Assembly: GCA_023251435.1 (NCBI GenBank)
Contig: JAHEYU010000051.1
Coordinates: forward strand, 1 to 43,419
From: Bacteroidota bacterium
Lineage (GTDB): Bacteria > Bacteroidota > Bacteroidia > Bacteroidales > Prolixibacteraceae
DNA: 43,419 bases
Direction: 5' to 3'
The position numbers and the translations under genes are program-made. Positions 10,635-18,090 of this stretch are shown in pieces. The stretch's first letter is position 1. Every line of letters starts with the position of its first letter. The notes under the pieces were generated by a model that ran no database searches, was not told the origin of the DNA, and saw nothing but the letters and a program-made list of their open reading frames with translations.

Positions 10635-10999
10635 TATTTCTGTTCTAATTTTTTTACTTTAATTTTTTTAGCCGGTTCAGTCGGCTCAATAAGGTCTATC
10701 TCCCGTTCAATTACTTTTTTTGTCACCTCCGAAGGGCGGTTGATATACATTAATTGTGTTTCGTGGATAACCGATTCGGCTTTGTATTCTTTCAAAGAAT
10801 CTTTTACCATATCAATCTTCCGAATGGTTTTTTCGGTCAAGTAACGGTTGGTAATTAACCCGAGAAACATGAATGCGACAAAAAAAACGAATGGCAACAG
10901 TTTTGTCACTTTTTCGCTGGCCAAAATGGTTCCGCCCAGAACACTTTTCAAGTCTTCCTGAGAAATACGCTTGCTCTTATTTTCTTTTTTTTCTGTCAT
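10634..10999 (-). CDS. ftsL: FtsL-like single-span division protein
   Basis: Small bitopic protein of 121 residues with a charged, lysine-rich cytoplasmic N terminus (1-32), one membrane segment (about 34-52) and a C-terminal polar region with heptad character. It has no strong sequence motif. The assignment rests on size, topology and place: it lies between rsmH and ftsI, exactly where ftsL is found in dcw clusters, and overlaps rsmH by four bases (ATGA type) and ftsI by one base. FtsL normally forms a periplasmic coiled coil with FtsB and helps activate FtsW/FtsI. Confidence 0.8.
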   Translation of the reverse strand: MTEKKENKSKRISQEDLKSVLGGTILASEKVTKLLPFVFFVAFMFLGLITNRYLTEKTIRKIDMVKDSLKEYKAESVIHETQLMYINRPSEVTKKVIEREIDLIEPTEPAKKIKVKKLEQK

Positions 11000-11901
11000 G
11001 CTTTCTTCTCTGCAATTCTCAATTTTGCACTTCGTGCTCTCGGATTCCGCTCAAGTTCTTCTTCGCCTGGAACAATCACTCTGCGGTTGATTGCAACCAG
11101 AGGAGAATCAACATTTCCGAAGAAATCCTGTTCCTGTTTCCCTGACGAATCGCCCGACCGCATAAAATTCTTCACCATCCGGTCTTCGAGCGAGTGATAG
11201 GTAATCACCACCAAACGGCCACCTGGTTTCAGTAATTCAATGCTTTGTTCAAGAAATTCCAGCAGAACGTCCATTTCTTTGTTCGTTTCAATGCGCAGTG
11301 CCTGAAAAACTTTCGCCAGATATTTGCTTTCCTGAAGGCGCGGCACACAAGGCGCAATGGCTTCACGAAACTGTTCGATGGTTTTGACCGGTTTTATATT
11401 GCGGGCAGAAACCAGCTGACGAGCCAATCGCCCGGCGTTGTCGATTTCGCCATACTCGCGAAATATTTTCCTCAACTGATCTTCAGAAAACGAATTGACA
11501 ATATCAGCAGCCGTTTGCGACGAATCGCGGTTCATCCGCATATCAAGATCGCCGTCGAAACGAAAGGAAAAACCCCGCTCTGCCACGTCAAAATCGTGCG
11601 ACGAAACACCCAGGTCGGCAAGAATTCCATCGACTTGTTCAACCTGATAATACTTTAAAAAATTTCGGATGTATTTGAAATTGTGTCTGATAAAAAAAAA
11701 GCGATCGTCATCAATGACATTCGCTGCGGCATCTTCGTCCTGATCGAAAGCAAAAAGGCGACCCGATTTTAAACGGCTGAAAATTTCGCGGGAATGGCCC
11801 CCGCCACCAAAAGTCACGTCAACATAATCGCCATTTTCCTTAATTTCCAGGCCGTTGACACTCTCGTTCAACAAAACCGGTATGTGATATGCTCTTTCCA
11901 C
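10996..11901 (-). CDS. rsmH: 16S rRNA (cytosine(1402)-N(4))-methyltransferase RsmH
   Basis: S-adenosylmethionine-dependent enzyme that N4-methylates C1402 in the decoding centre of 16S rRNA (formerly MraW). The 301 residues match the family. Visible are HIPVLLNES at the N terminus, the SAM-binding DVTFGGGGHS (about 28-37), LADLGVSSHDFD, and the late segment ITYHSLEDRMVKNFMR. The gene lies two bases after mraZ and overlaps ftsL by four bases. Its place in the dcw operon is conserved across bacteria. Confidence 0.98.
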   Translation of the reverse strand: MERAYHIPVLLNESVNGLEIKENGDYVDVTFGGGGHSREIFSRLKSGRLFAFDQDEDAAANVIDDDRFFFIRHNFKYIRNFLKYYQVEQVDGILADLGVSSHDFDVAERGFSFRFDGDLDMRMNRDSSQTAADIVNSFSEDQLRKIFREYGEIDNAGRLARQLVSARNIKPVKTIEQFREAIAPCVPRLQESKYLAKVFQALRIETNKEMDVLLEFLEQSIELLKPGGRLVVITYHSLEDRMVKNFMRSGDSSGKQEQDFFGNVDSPLVAINRRVIVPGEEELERNPRARSAKLRIAEKKA

Positions 11902-11903
11902 TT

Positions 11904-12359
11904 TTATACCTCTTCATTTCCAAACAATCGTGCATAATTATCTTCAAAGTCATCAAACGACTCAACATATCGTCTGTATTCTGCTGCATCCCAAAGCCTG
12001 ATGCGGTCACCTTGTCCGGTAAAAACAACGTCTTTGTTTATTCCAACCTGTTCCAGAAAACTGTTCGGCATGTTCATTCTGTAGCTTTCGGGAACCGGAA
12101 CAATCTTGAATCTCCGGTAAAACGAATCGAGCATACGGCTGTGTTGTTTATTGTCCCTGTTAAGTTTAGACTTAATAAAGGCAACCCTGTTTTCCCATTC
12201 AGGCATTGGATAAATATTAAGGCACTTCTCATACGGATCTATCTCGACGGCCATTTGGCCACCGGGAATATTTCCGCCCATTTCGTTCTTGAAATCAGCC
12301 GGTAAAACGACCCTTCCTTTTTCGTCGAAGGTTGCTTCTTTTTCTGCTGAGAAATTCAT
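11904..12359 (-). CDS. mraZ: Transcriptional regulator / division-cluster protein MraZ
   Basis: First gene of the dcw operon, 151 residues, with two AbrB-like MraZ halves: the DEKGRVVLPADFKNEM segment near the N terminus and the FTGQGDRIRLWDAAEY segment near residue 120. MraZ binds DNA as an oligomeric ring at tandem short repeats upstream of its own gene and controls the cluster. A candidate repeat array is present just upstream (12402-12451). An AAAGG sequence about 12 bases before the ATG could act as ribosome binding site. Confidence 0.97.
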   Translation of the reverse strand: MNFSAEKEATFDEKGRVVLPADFKNEMGGNIPGGQMAVEIDPYEKCLNIYPMPEWENRVAFIKSKLNRDNKQHSRMLDSFYRRFKIVPVPESYRMNMPNSFLEQVGINKDVVFTGQGDRIRLWDAAEYRRYVESFDDFEDNYARLFGNEEV

Positions 12360-12379
12360 TTTTTAGAGTACCTTTAATT

Positions 12380-12411
12380 CAAACGTAAAAGTAAGAAAAA
12401 AACATTCACAA
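12380..12411 (-). promoter_or_regulatory. Predicted dcw operon (mraZ) promoter
   Basis: On the minus strand, TACGTTTG at 12387-12380 fits the Bacteroidota -7 consensus TAnnTTTG exactly, and TTG at 12411-12409 lies 21 bases upstream, the expected -33 position. The implied transcription start is near 12373, about 14 bases before the mraZ ATG. Confidence 0.6.
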
Positions 12412-12451
12412 TCAGTCACTATCCTCCATTTTCAGTCTTTTTCAGTCACCA
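12402..12451 (-). promoter_or_regulatory. Candidate MraZ operator: five 10-bp phased units
   Basis: Read on the minus strand in blocks of ten, the region gives TGGTGACTGA, AAAAGACTGA, AAATGGAGGA, TAGTGACTGA and TTGTGAATGT. Three blocks end in GACTGA (plus-strand TCAGTC at 12412, 12432 and 12442). Known MraZ boxes in E. coli and Mollicutes are GTG/TGGG-type repeats with a 10-bp period, so spacing and GTG core fit. The last block contains the -33 TTG of the mraZ promoter, which suggests autorepression. The operator role is an inference. Confidence 0.5.
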
Positions 12452-12758
12452 CAAAAAATCACCACAATCGTTAATAAACTGTTTATAAGTTGTGTGTATT
12501 TAGAAAAAACAGTACATATAATACTAATTAACAGGCATTTAATATTTATTCACAATCTCCATTTACAGTTAATAAATCATTTCTCAATGATTAAAAGTAT
12601 TCATTAAGCAGTACTCCAAAAGCGAAAAAATGGGATTTCTAACCTATTTTAGATTGATGTCGTGCGTTGAAAATATTTCAGCGAAAGACAAAAACAAAAA
12701 AACCACACACTAAACACATATATTTTATATTTTCGGCATCAAATTAAAACCGATTAAA
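12452..12758. other. AT-rich intergenic region between divergent mraZ and glsA
   Basis: No open reading frame or RNA gene is convincing here. It holds further TCACCAC copies (12446-12452 and 12459-12465) beside the MraZ array. Just before the plus-strand acyltransferase there is a weak -7-like TATTTTCG at 12728-12735, with no matching -33 element. Confidence 0.4.
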
Positions 12759-13595
12759 ATGAATTCTGAAAATCAGGCTCCCGTGAAGCCGATCAACATA
12801 AGGGAGGTTTTCGCAAAAAAGAACCCAAAGCTTGCCAAAAAGCTTCCCGGATTTGTTTACCGGTACATTAACCGTATTATGCACATCGACGAAATCAACG
12901 AGATTCTTGCCAAACATGGCAACGAAAAAGGGATTGAGTTCGCCAATAGCATGGTAAAACATTTTAATGTACAACAAACCCTGATTGGACTCGAAAACAT
13001 ACCTGCCTCCGGACGCTTTATTTTTGCATCAAATCATCCTTTGGGAGGTTTCGATTCGCTACTTATCATGAGCAATCTCGACAGGATTTTAGGCAATGTT
13101 GTGACACTGGTCAACGATATTCTGATGAATATTCCACAGCTGCATCCAATTTTTGTTCCGGTAAACAAGCATGGCGGTCACAGCAAAGAGGTGATCAAAA
13201 AAATCCATGAAACGTATTTGTCCGACAAACAAATGTTGATTTTTCCATCCGGATTCGCTTCGCGCAGGCTAAAAGGGAAAATTCAGGATTATGATTGGAA
13301 AAAACATTTCATTGCCAAATCAATTGAATATCAGCGTGATATTATTCCCGTACATGTAAGCGGCCGAAACTCCGATTTCTTCTACCGGCTGGCCAATTTC
13401 CGCACTTTTTTCAGGATGAAATGGAACCTTGAGATGTTTTATCTGGCCAATGAGACCTTCAGTCATAAAAACCAAAAGTTCACCATAACATTCGGCAAAC
13501 CAATATCATACAAACATTTCGACAAAAGCAAAACGCTTGACCAATGGGCAGCTGAAGTAAGGAACATTGTGTATAAATTACCAATTGAGTCTTAA
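12759..13595 (+). CDS. glsA: PlsC-like lysophospholipid acyltransferase, probable glycine-lipid O-acyltransferase GlsA
   Basis: The 278-residue protein has the acyltransferase catalytic signature near the middle: NHPLGGFD at residues 92-99 (H93, D99), in the form seen in Bacteroidota PlsC-like enzymes, with five residues between His and Asp rather than the classical four. A downstream FPSGFASRR segment (about 164) fits the glycerolipid-acyltransferase glycine motif. The next gene resembles the N-acyltransferase GlsB. In Bacteroides the adjacent pair glsB/glsA makes glycine lipids, with GlsA adding the second acyl chain. A general 1-acylglycerol-3-phosphate acyltransferase is the alternative. 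It is the first plus-strand gene after the divergent mraZ promoter region. Confidence 0.7.
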   Translation: MNSENQAPVKPINIREVFAKKNPKLAKKLPGFVYRYINRIMHIDEINEILAKHGNEKGIEFANSMVKHFNVQQTLIGLENIPASGRFIFASNHPLGGFDSLLIMSNLDRILGNVVTLVNDILMNIPQLHPIFVPVNKHGGHSKEVIKKIHETYLSDKQMLIFPSGFASRRLKGKIQDYDWKKHFIAKSIEYQRDIIPVHVSGRNSDFFYRLANFRTFFRMKWNLEMFYLANETFSHKNQKFTITFGKPISYKHFDKSKTLDQWAAEVRNIVYKLPIES

Positions 13596-13641
13596 TCCTC
13601 AGATTAATTTGTTGATAAAACCAATTCTGACACTTTTTTTT

Positions 13642-13649
13642 TAGTTTTG
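13642..13649 (+). promoter_or_regulatory. Predicted -7 element for glsB
   Basis: TAGTTTTG fits TAnnTTTG exactly and lies 26 bases before the glsB ATG. No TTG is present at the usual distance, so the call rests on the -7 match only. Confidence 0.4.
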
Positions 13650-13675
13650 TAGCTCAATAAAATATCAGATATCGT

Positions 13676-14635
13676 ATGAAGGAGATAATTGCACCTGTGG
13701 CGAAGGATGCTCTTGTGGCAGAATTGACACCGGACAAGTTGATGCGGAAAACAAACAAAGGCGATAACGAGATTTACATCATCACCCATCAGGATTCACC
13801 CAATGTAATGCTTGAAATAGGCCGTGTCAGGGAAATAACTTTTCGTGACGCCGGTGGGGGTATGGGTGATGAAGTTGATATTGATGAATATGACACCTGC
13901 GCTGATCCTTATAAGCAGCTAATTGTTTGGGATCCACAGGCTTTGGAGATTATTGGCGGATACCGTTATATATTGTGTAAAGATGTTCCGATCGACGAAA
14001 ATGGCATTGTTCATTTGGCGACAACTCATCTTTTCAACTTTTCAGAAAAATTTATCAAAGAATACCTTCCTTATACCCTCGAATTGGGTCGTTCGTTCGT
14101 TCAGCCACACTATCAATCGAGTAAAGCAGGTGCGAAAGCACTTTTTGCACTCGATAATTTATGGGATGGTTTAGGCGCACTCATTGTTGATCATCCTGAA
14201 ATGAAATACTTTTTCGGGAAAGTGACCATGTACACCCATTTTCACACACAGGCCCGTAACCTGATCATGTATTTTTTTCAGAAATATTTTAAAGATCACG
14301 AAAACCTGGTAACCCCAATCCATCCAATGGATTTGGGAATAAACATTCAGGAAATGGAAATAATATTTAACGGCGGATCGTACAAGGAAGACTACAAAAT
14401 ACTTTCGCAGAAAGTACGGGAATTTGGAGAAAACATTCCTCCTCTGATTAATTCGTATATGAACCTGAGCCCGTCGATGAAAACATTCGGGACAGTAATC
14501 AACGATCATTTTGGCGATGTGGAAGAAACCGGAATTATTCTGACAATTTCGGATATTTATGAAGCAAAAAAAGACCGTCATATTGAGACTTATTTGCGGA
14601 CCAAAGAATCTCTTGATTGGCCTTTGCCAGAATAA
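13676..14635 (+). CDS. glsB: GNAT-type acyl-ACP N-acyltransferase, probable glycine-lipid synthase GlsB
   Basis: The 319-residue protein resembles the hemolysin/OlsB-like N-acyltransferase family: LEIGRVREITFRDAG near residue 43, DEYD near 68, QLIVWDPQALEIIGGYRY near 81, then LELGRSFVQPHYQ near 137 as the acyl-CoA/ACP-type pocket. Such enzymes acylate an amino-acid amine, as ornithine in OlsB or glycine in Bacteroides GlsB. Pairing with the preceding PlsC-like gene supports glycine-lipid synthesis, in which GlsB makes the mono-acylated amine and GlsA O-acylates it. The substrate is inferred from gene pairing and could be another amino acid. The next gene follows after nine bases. Confidence 0.72.
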   Translation: MKEIIAPVAKDALVAELTPDKLMRKTNKGDNEIYIITHQDSPNVMLEIGRVREITFRDAGGGMGDEVDIDEYDTCADPYKQLIVWDPQALEIIGGYRYILCKDVPIDENGIVHLATTHLFNFSEKFIKEYLPYTLELGRSFVQPHYQSSKAGAKALFALDNLWDGLGALIVDHPEMKYFFGKVTMYTHFHTQARNLIMYFFQKYFKDHENLVTPIHPMDLGINIQEMEIIFNGGSYKEDYKILSQKVREFGENIPPLINSYMNLSPSMKTFGTVINDHFGDVEETGIILTISDIYEAKKDRHIETYLRTKESLDWPLPE

Positions 14636-14644
14636 CTGCACCCC

Positions 14645-15337
14645 ATGCCCTACTATCTCGAACACGAAAAATTTCACGTAGCTGTCGATTCAATAATTTT
14701 TGGATATGACGAAGAAGGACGCAAATTAAAAGTGCTTCTTCTGAAAAGAAATTTTCAGCCCTCAAAAGGAGAATGGTCGCTGATGGGAGGATTTCTGAAA
14801 AACGACGAATCGGTTGATGAAGCTGCAAAGCGCATTTTGCAGCAGCTAACCGGCCTGTCGGATGTTTACATGGAACAGCTTTACACTTTTGGCGAACTCG
14901 ACCGGGATCCCGGAGCACGCATTATATCGGTGGCTTATTTCGCACTTATTAAAATAAATGCATCCGACCTTGAACTGGTTAAAAATCATGGAGCAACATG
15001 GGTTCCAATTACCTCGGTACCTAAACTTATTTTCGACCATTCGGCCATGATTGACAAGGCTTTAAAGAAACTACAAATCAGGGCGAGAACTCAACCAATC
15101 GGATTCGAGTTGCTGCCCGACAAATTTACCATACCACAACTTCAAGGATTATACGAAGCCATTTACAACAAATCTTTGGACAAACGCAACTTCCGGAGGA
15201 AACTGTTATCGATGGACTTACTTGAAAAACTGGAGGAAAAGGAAAAAGAATCATCGCGAAAAGGCGCCTGGTACTACCGTTTCGATCAGAAGAAATATGA
15301 AGATCTTTTGAACAGAGGATTTAACTTTGAATTGTAA
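14645..15337 (+). CDS. NrtR/AraR-type Nudix-domain transcriptional regulator with degenerate Nudix box
   Basis: The 230-residue protein has a Nudix-fold N domain (about 8-145) and a winged-helix-like C domain (about 150-230; KFTIPQLQGLYEAIYNKS, then RNFRRKL). This matches the NrtR family, in which the Nudix fold senses a nucleotide or sugar ligand. The Nudix box begins correctly (G49, E55, R63), but the metal-binding glutamates of REUxEE are replaced by I64, Q67 and L68, so hydrolysis is unlikely. In Bacteroides a relative regulates arabinose use, but no sugar genes are here. It starts nine bases after glsB, so it is probably co-transcribed. Target genes are unknown. Confidence 0.8.
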   Translation: MPYYLEHEKFHVAVDSIIFGYDEEGRKLKVLLLKRNFQPSKGEWSLMGGFLKNDESVDEAAKRILQQLTGLSDVYMEQLYTFGELDRDPGARIISVAYFALIKINASDLELVKNHGATWVPITSVPKLIFDHSAMIDKALKKLQIRARTQPIGFELLPDKFTIPQLQGLYEAIYNKSLDKRNFRRKLLSMDLLEKLEEKEKESSRKGAWYYRFDQKKYEDLLNRGFNFEL

Positions 15338-15358
15338 CCAGGTCGGACTATTTTATAA

Positions 15359-15805
15359 TCAATTTGAAACTGTTATTCGTCCTCCGGCATAGGTTGTACG
15401 GTATTGCTTTAAAGGTTCAATTGCCGGACCACTGGTAGGACTTCCGTTTCCTCCAAACAAAATATACACCGACCCGCAGCACGGACATTTGGCCAACCCA
15501 CTCCCATCGGCAGCAACTCTGCAACTCTGCGAGATTTCGTGGGTGCAGGTAGCATCGAAAGCCAGAAATGGATTTGAACTTTCGATCAGATCGCGAAAAA
15601 TAATAATCCCGCCAAAACCTGCATTCGCGAAATAATGAGAACCTCCGGGAATATTGAATTCGATAATATTTGTTGGATTAAAATTCATGTTAACATACAC
15701 ATACGGTATCACAGATGTATAATCGTCTTTGCAACCGTTTGTACCTGCCAGTATAAAAAGGCAGATCAAAACTGTTTTTATCACATTTCTGAAATTCCTA
15801 ACCAT
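15359..15805 (-). CDS. Rieske-like lipoprotein with CxH...CxxC ligand pattern
   Basis: I chose the ATG at 15805 because it opens directly into a lipoprotein-like signal (hydrophobic 8-21, candidate lipid cysteine C25 in TNGC); a longer reading would put about 20 polar residues in front. The 148-residue product ends in a Rieske-type fold: C87-T-H89, then C107-P-C109-C110-GSVY. Normal Rieske clusters use CxH and CxxH. Here the second histidine is replaced by cysteine (codons TGT CCG TGC TGC), so the cluster, if formed, may have three Cys and one His ligands. Role and redox partner are unknown. It converges on the Nudix gene and diverges from the next gene. Confidence 0.7.
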   Translation of the reverse strand: MVRNFRNVIKTVLICLFILAGTNGCKDDYTSVIPYVYVNMNFNPTNIIEFNIPGGSHYFANAGFGGIIIFRDLIESSNPFLAFDATCTHEISQSCRVAADGSGLAKCPCCGSVYILFGGNGSPTSGPAIEPLKQYRTTYAGGRITVSN

Positions 15806-15878
15806 TTTTTGTATCTTTAATGCTTTATTAGAACAAAGAAAAGGACAAATTATTTCATTCAGCAAAAAAAACCAAGAA

Positions 15879-16322
15879 ATGGAAGATTATATATTCTTAA
15901 TCATAGCTGTTGTCATTTCAATTTTTGCCGCCATTAATAAAAACAGGAAAAGCAAGATGGCTGAGAATGCAGTTGAAGAGGATGAAATCAAAACACGGAA
16001 TTATTTCATGGATCAGCTGTTGGGCGAAGATTTTCTGGAAGAAACAATTGCAGAAGAACCACGGCCGTTAAAAGTAAAACAGGCTCCAATTGAGATTCCG
16101 GTGAGAAAAGTCAGCGAGATTCCAAAATCGCATTATTTTCATCAGCCATTCAAAAGCACACTGCCAGAAAAATCAAGGAGACAATCGTTGTCAGCAATAA
16201 AGCGGCAGCCTGAACCCGAAGAAATAACCGAAGCAGAAGAAGAAAGCTCGTCAAGTTACTTCGATGATTTTTCGTTGCGCAAAGCAGTTGTTTATTCCAT
16301 CATTATGGAACGAAAATATTAG
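15879..16322 (+). CDS. Membrane-anchored hypothetical protein
   Basis: The ATG at 15879 is preferred because the product then begins MEDYIFLIIAVVISIFAAI, a short N-terminal membrane anchor followed by a basic NKNRKSK stop-transfer. An earlier in-frame start would overlap the divergent Rieske gene. The remaining 147-residue product is hydrophilic, with clusters of Glu and Pro (for example PEPEEITEAEEE near 115) and looks disordered. No domain was recognised. The similar short anchored proteins I know from Bacteroidota are uncharacterised. greA lies 207 bases downstream with its own promoter. Confidence 0.65.
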   Translation: MEDYIFLIIAVVISIFAAINKNRKSKMAENAVEEDEIKTRNYFMDQLLGEDFLEETIAEEPRPLKVKQAPIEIPVRKVSEIPKSHYFHQPFKSTLPEKSRRQSLSAIKRQPEPEEITEAEEESSSSYFDDFSLRKAVVYSIIMERKY

Positions 16323-16448
16323 TACCTGACCCATTTAAAATGATGATGATTGCTTTAGAAGAAACGACCGGTGCCTGAAACTTTTTATCATTCAGCCTAC
16401 TAATTGTTTTATAAAACATACTGATTCGTAAAGATTGAATTTTTTATA

Positions 16449-16456
16449 TAAGTTTG
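16449..16456 (+). promoter_or_regulatory. Predicted -7 element for greA
   Basis: TAAGTTTG is an exact TAnnTTTG match, 73 bases before the greA ATG. A TTC, not TTG, stands 21 bases upstream. The implied transcript starts near 16463, just before the leader hairpin. Confidence 0.45.
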
Positions 16457-16468
16457 TATCACGAAAGA

Positions 16469-16496
16469 GTTCCGCAGTGTCCGGAATTCTTTTTTG
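16469..16496 (+). terminator. greA: Terminator-like hairpin in the greA leader
   Basis: GTTCCG (16469-16474), a 7-base loop, then CGGAAT (16482-16487), followed by TTCTTTTTTG, has the form of a short intrinsic terminator. It lies between the predicted promoter and the greA ATG at 16530, so it would act as an attenuator. In E. coli the greA leader also carries a terminator that yields short GraL RNAs; equivalence here is inference. Confidence 0.45.
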
Positions 16497-16529
16497 TTTT
16501 AATATAGTATTACATAAAGGATAAAAACC

Positions 16530-17003
16530 ATGAAAACGGTTACTTATATTACTGAAGAAGGCCTGAAAAGAATGAAAGACGAACTCGACAGACTTATCAA
16601 TGTTGAGCGTCCTGCCATTTCAAAAGCAATTGGTGAAGCCATTGAAAAAGGCGACATTTCGGAAAACGCCGAATACGACGCAGCAAAAGATGCTCAAGGT
16701 ATGCTCGAAGCCAAGATTGCAGTTTTGGGCGGACAAATTGCTTCAGCCAGAATAATTGACGAATCGAAAATAGATATATCGAGTGTTCAGATACTGAATA
16801 AAGTTACCATCCGGAACAAGACAAACAATGCAACCATGCAATACACCATTGTTTCGGAACCGGAAGCAGATCTGAAACGGGGGAGAATTTCCATTCAAAC
16901 TCCTATTGCCAAAGGATTGCTGGGAAAGAAGGTAGGCGACATTGTTGAGATACAGGTTCCTTCGGGCAAAATTCCGTTCGAGATTATTGATATTGCTATC
17001 TGA
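16530..17003 (+). CDS. greA: Transcription elongation factor GreA
   Basis: The 157-residue protein binds in the RNA polymerase secondary channel and stimulates cleavage of backtracked transcripts. The N-terminal coiled coil carries ISENAEYDAAKDAQ (about 47-60), with the acidic tip residues typical of GreA, and the C-terminal FKBP-like domain ends with GDIVEIQVPSGKIPFEI. An AAAGG at 16516-16520 lies nine bases before the ATG. The HIT gene follows after 12 bases, suggesting a two-gene unit. Confidence 0.97.
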   Translation: MKTVTYITEEGLKRMKDELDRLINVERPAISKAIGEAIEKGDISENAEYDAAKDAQGMLEAKIAVLGGQIASARIIDESKIDISSVQILNKVTIRNKTNNATMQYTIVSEPEADLKRGRISIQTPIAKGLLGKKVGDIVEIQVPSGKIPFEIIDIAI

Positions 17004-17015
17004 TAAAACAACACA

Positions 17016-17411
17016 ATGGCCAGCATTTTTACAAAAATTGCAAGCGGAGAAATACCATCATGGAAAGTAGCAGAGGATGAAAACTTCTATGCTTTCCTTG
17101 ATATTTTTCCGGTAGCCAAAGGTCACACCCTTGTGATCCCCAAAAAGGAAGTTGATTACCTGTTTGATCTGGACGATGAAACTTATTCGGGATTGCAGCT
17201 ATTTGCAAAAAAAGTAGCGCTGGGCATACAGAAAGCCATTCCCTGCAAAAAAGTGGGGGTAATGGTTTTAGGATTGGAAGTACCTCATGCTCATATCCAT
17301 TTGGTGCCAATGCAGTCGGAAGCCGATTTGCTCAACTTTTCGAAGAAGCTGTCGTTCAGCAAAGAAGAAATGGCTGAAATAGCCGCATCTATTGCCAAGG
17401 AATGTTCTTAG
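17016..17411 (+). CDS. HIT-family nucleotide hydrolase
   Basis: The 131-residue histidine-triad protein shows the catalytic HAHIHL motif at residues 91-96 (H91, H93, H95) and the upstream segment FPVAKGHTLVIPK. Members of the Hint branch hydrolyse nucleoside phosphoramidates or AMP-lysine-type bonds; the natural substrate here is not known. It probably shares a transcript with greA. Confidence 0.93.
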   Translation: MASIFTKIASGEIPSWKVAEDENFYAFLDIFPVAKGHTLVIPKKEVDYLFDLDDETYSGLQLFAKKVALGIQKAIPCKKVGVMVLGLEVPHAHIHLVPMQSEADLLNFSKKLSFSKEEMAEIAASIAKECS

Positions 17412-17431
17412 AAGTGATCAGTTTTCAGTCG

Positions 17432-17462
17432 CAGTTTTCAGCAAAAACCAAGGTGAAAACTG
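17432..17462. terminator. Inverted repeat between convergent HIT and ruvC genes
   Basis: CAGTTTTCA (17432-17440) and TGAAAACTG (17454-17462) form a perfect 9-bp stem with a 13-base loop. Related CAGTTTTCAGT and ACTGAAACTGAACACTG text surrounds it. It lies in the gap between convergent genes and may end both transcripts, though there is no T-run directly after the stem. Confidence 0.35.
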
Positions 17463-17479
17463 AAACTGAACACTGAACA

Positions 17480-18037
17480 CTATTTCTTCACCTTGTCGGG
17501 ATTCTTCTTCACAAAATCGCCCCAGCTTTTTATTCCCGACTTTGTTACCGGATTTCTCATTTGCAGGTAATGGCAAACAGCCACTGCTATGGCGTCGGTA
17601 GCATCCAATTCCTTCGGAAGTTCGTTCATACTAAACATGTTTTTCAGGAAAAAAGCCACCTGCTCTTTGGCTGCACGTCCCATTCCGGTAATCGATTGTT
17701 TCACTTTCAGCGGTGCGTATTCCGAAACAGGAATATTGCGGCTTAGTGCAAGTCCCATCACCACGCCCTGTGCGCGCCCCAGCTTAAGCATTGCCTGAAT
17801 GTCCTTTCCGTAGAAAGGCGATTCTATGGCCAGCTCATCGGGTTGCAGTTCATTCAGGAGCGAACTGGAACGATCGAAAATATGTTTCAACTTCTGATAG
17901 TGATCGGTAAATCCGGCAGTTTTGATGACACCAACCTGAAGTATTCGTGGTTTGTTGTTCACAACTTCGATCAATCCGTAGCCCATCACATTTGTTCCGG
18001 GATCGATCCCGAGTATTTTAATTGGTTTGTTATCCAT
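17480..18037 (-). CDS. ruvC: Crossover junction endodeoxyribonuclease RuvC
   Basis: Holliday junction resolvase acting with RuvAB. The 185-residue product contains all four acidic active-site residues: D12 in GIDPGTNVMGYG, E72 in AIESPFYG, and D145 and D148 in LDATDAIAVAVCH. The length is near the family norm with a short lysine-rich tail. A predicted promoter lies at 18057-18064, and a heptad tandem repeat stands immediately upstream of that. Confidence 0.97.
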   Translation of the reverse strand: MDNKPIKILGIDPGTNVMGYGLIEVVNNKPRILQVGVIKTAGFTDHYQKLKHIFDRSSSLLNELQPDELAIESPFYGKDIQAMLKLGRAQGVVMGLALSRNIPVSEYAPLKVKQSITGMGRAAKEQVAFFLKNMFSMNELPKELDATDAIAVAVCHYLQMRNPVTKSGIKSWGDFVKKNPDKVKK

Positions 18038-18056
18038 GTCGGTTCAATTTGAAACT

Positions 18057-18064
18057 CAAAGGTA
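18057..18064 (-). promoter_or_regulatory. Predicted -7 element for ruvC
   Basis: The minus strand reads TACCTTTG, an exact TAnnTTTG match, 19 bases before the ruvC ATG. TTG triplets at 18083-18085 and 18087-18089 give spacers of 18 and 22 bases. The second of these lies one base from the heptad repeat. Confidence 0.5.
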
Positions 18065-18090
18065 GTGCTTTTGACCTGAATACAAGCAAA

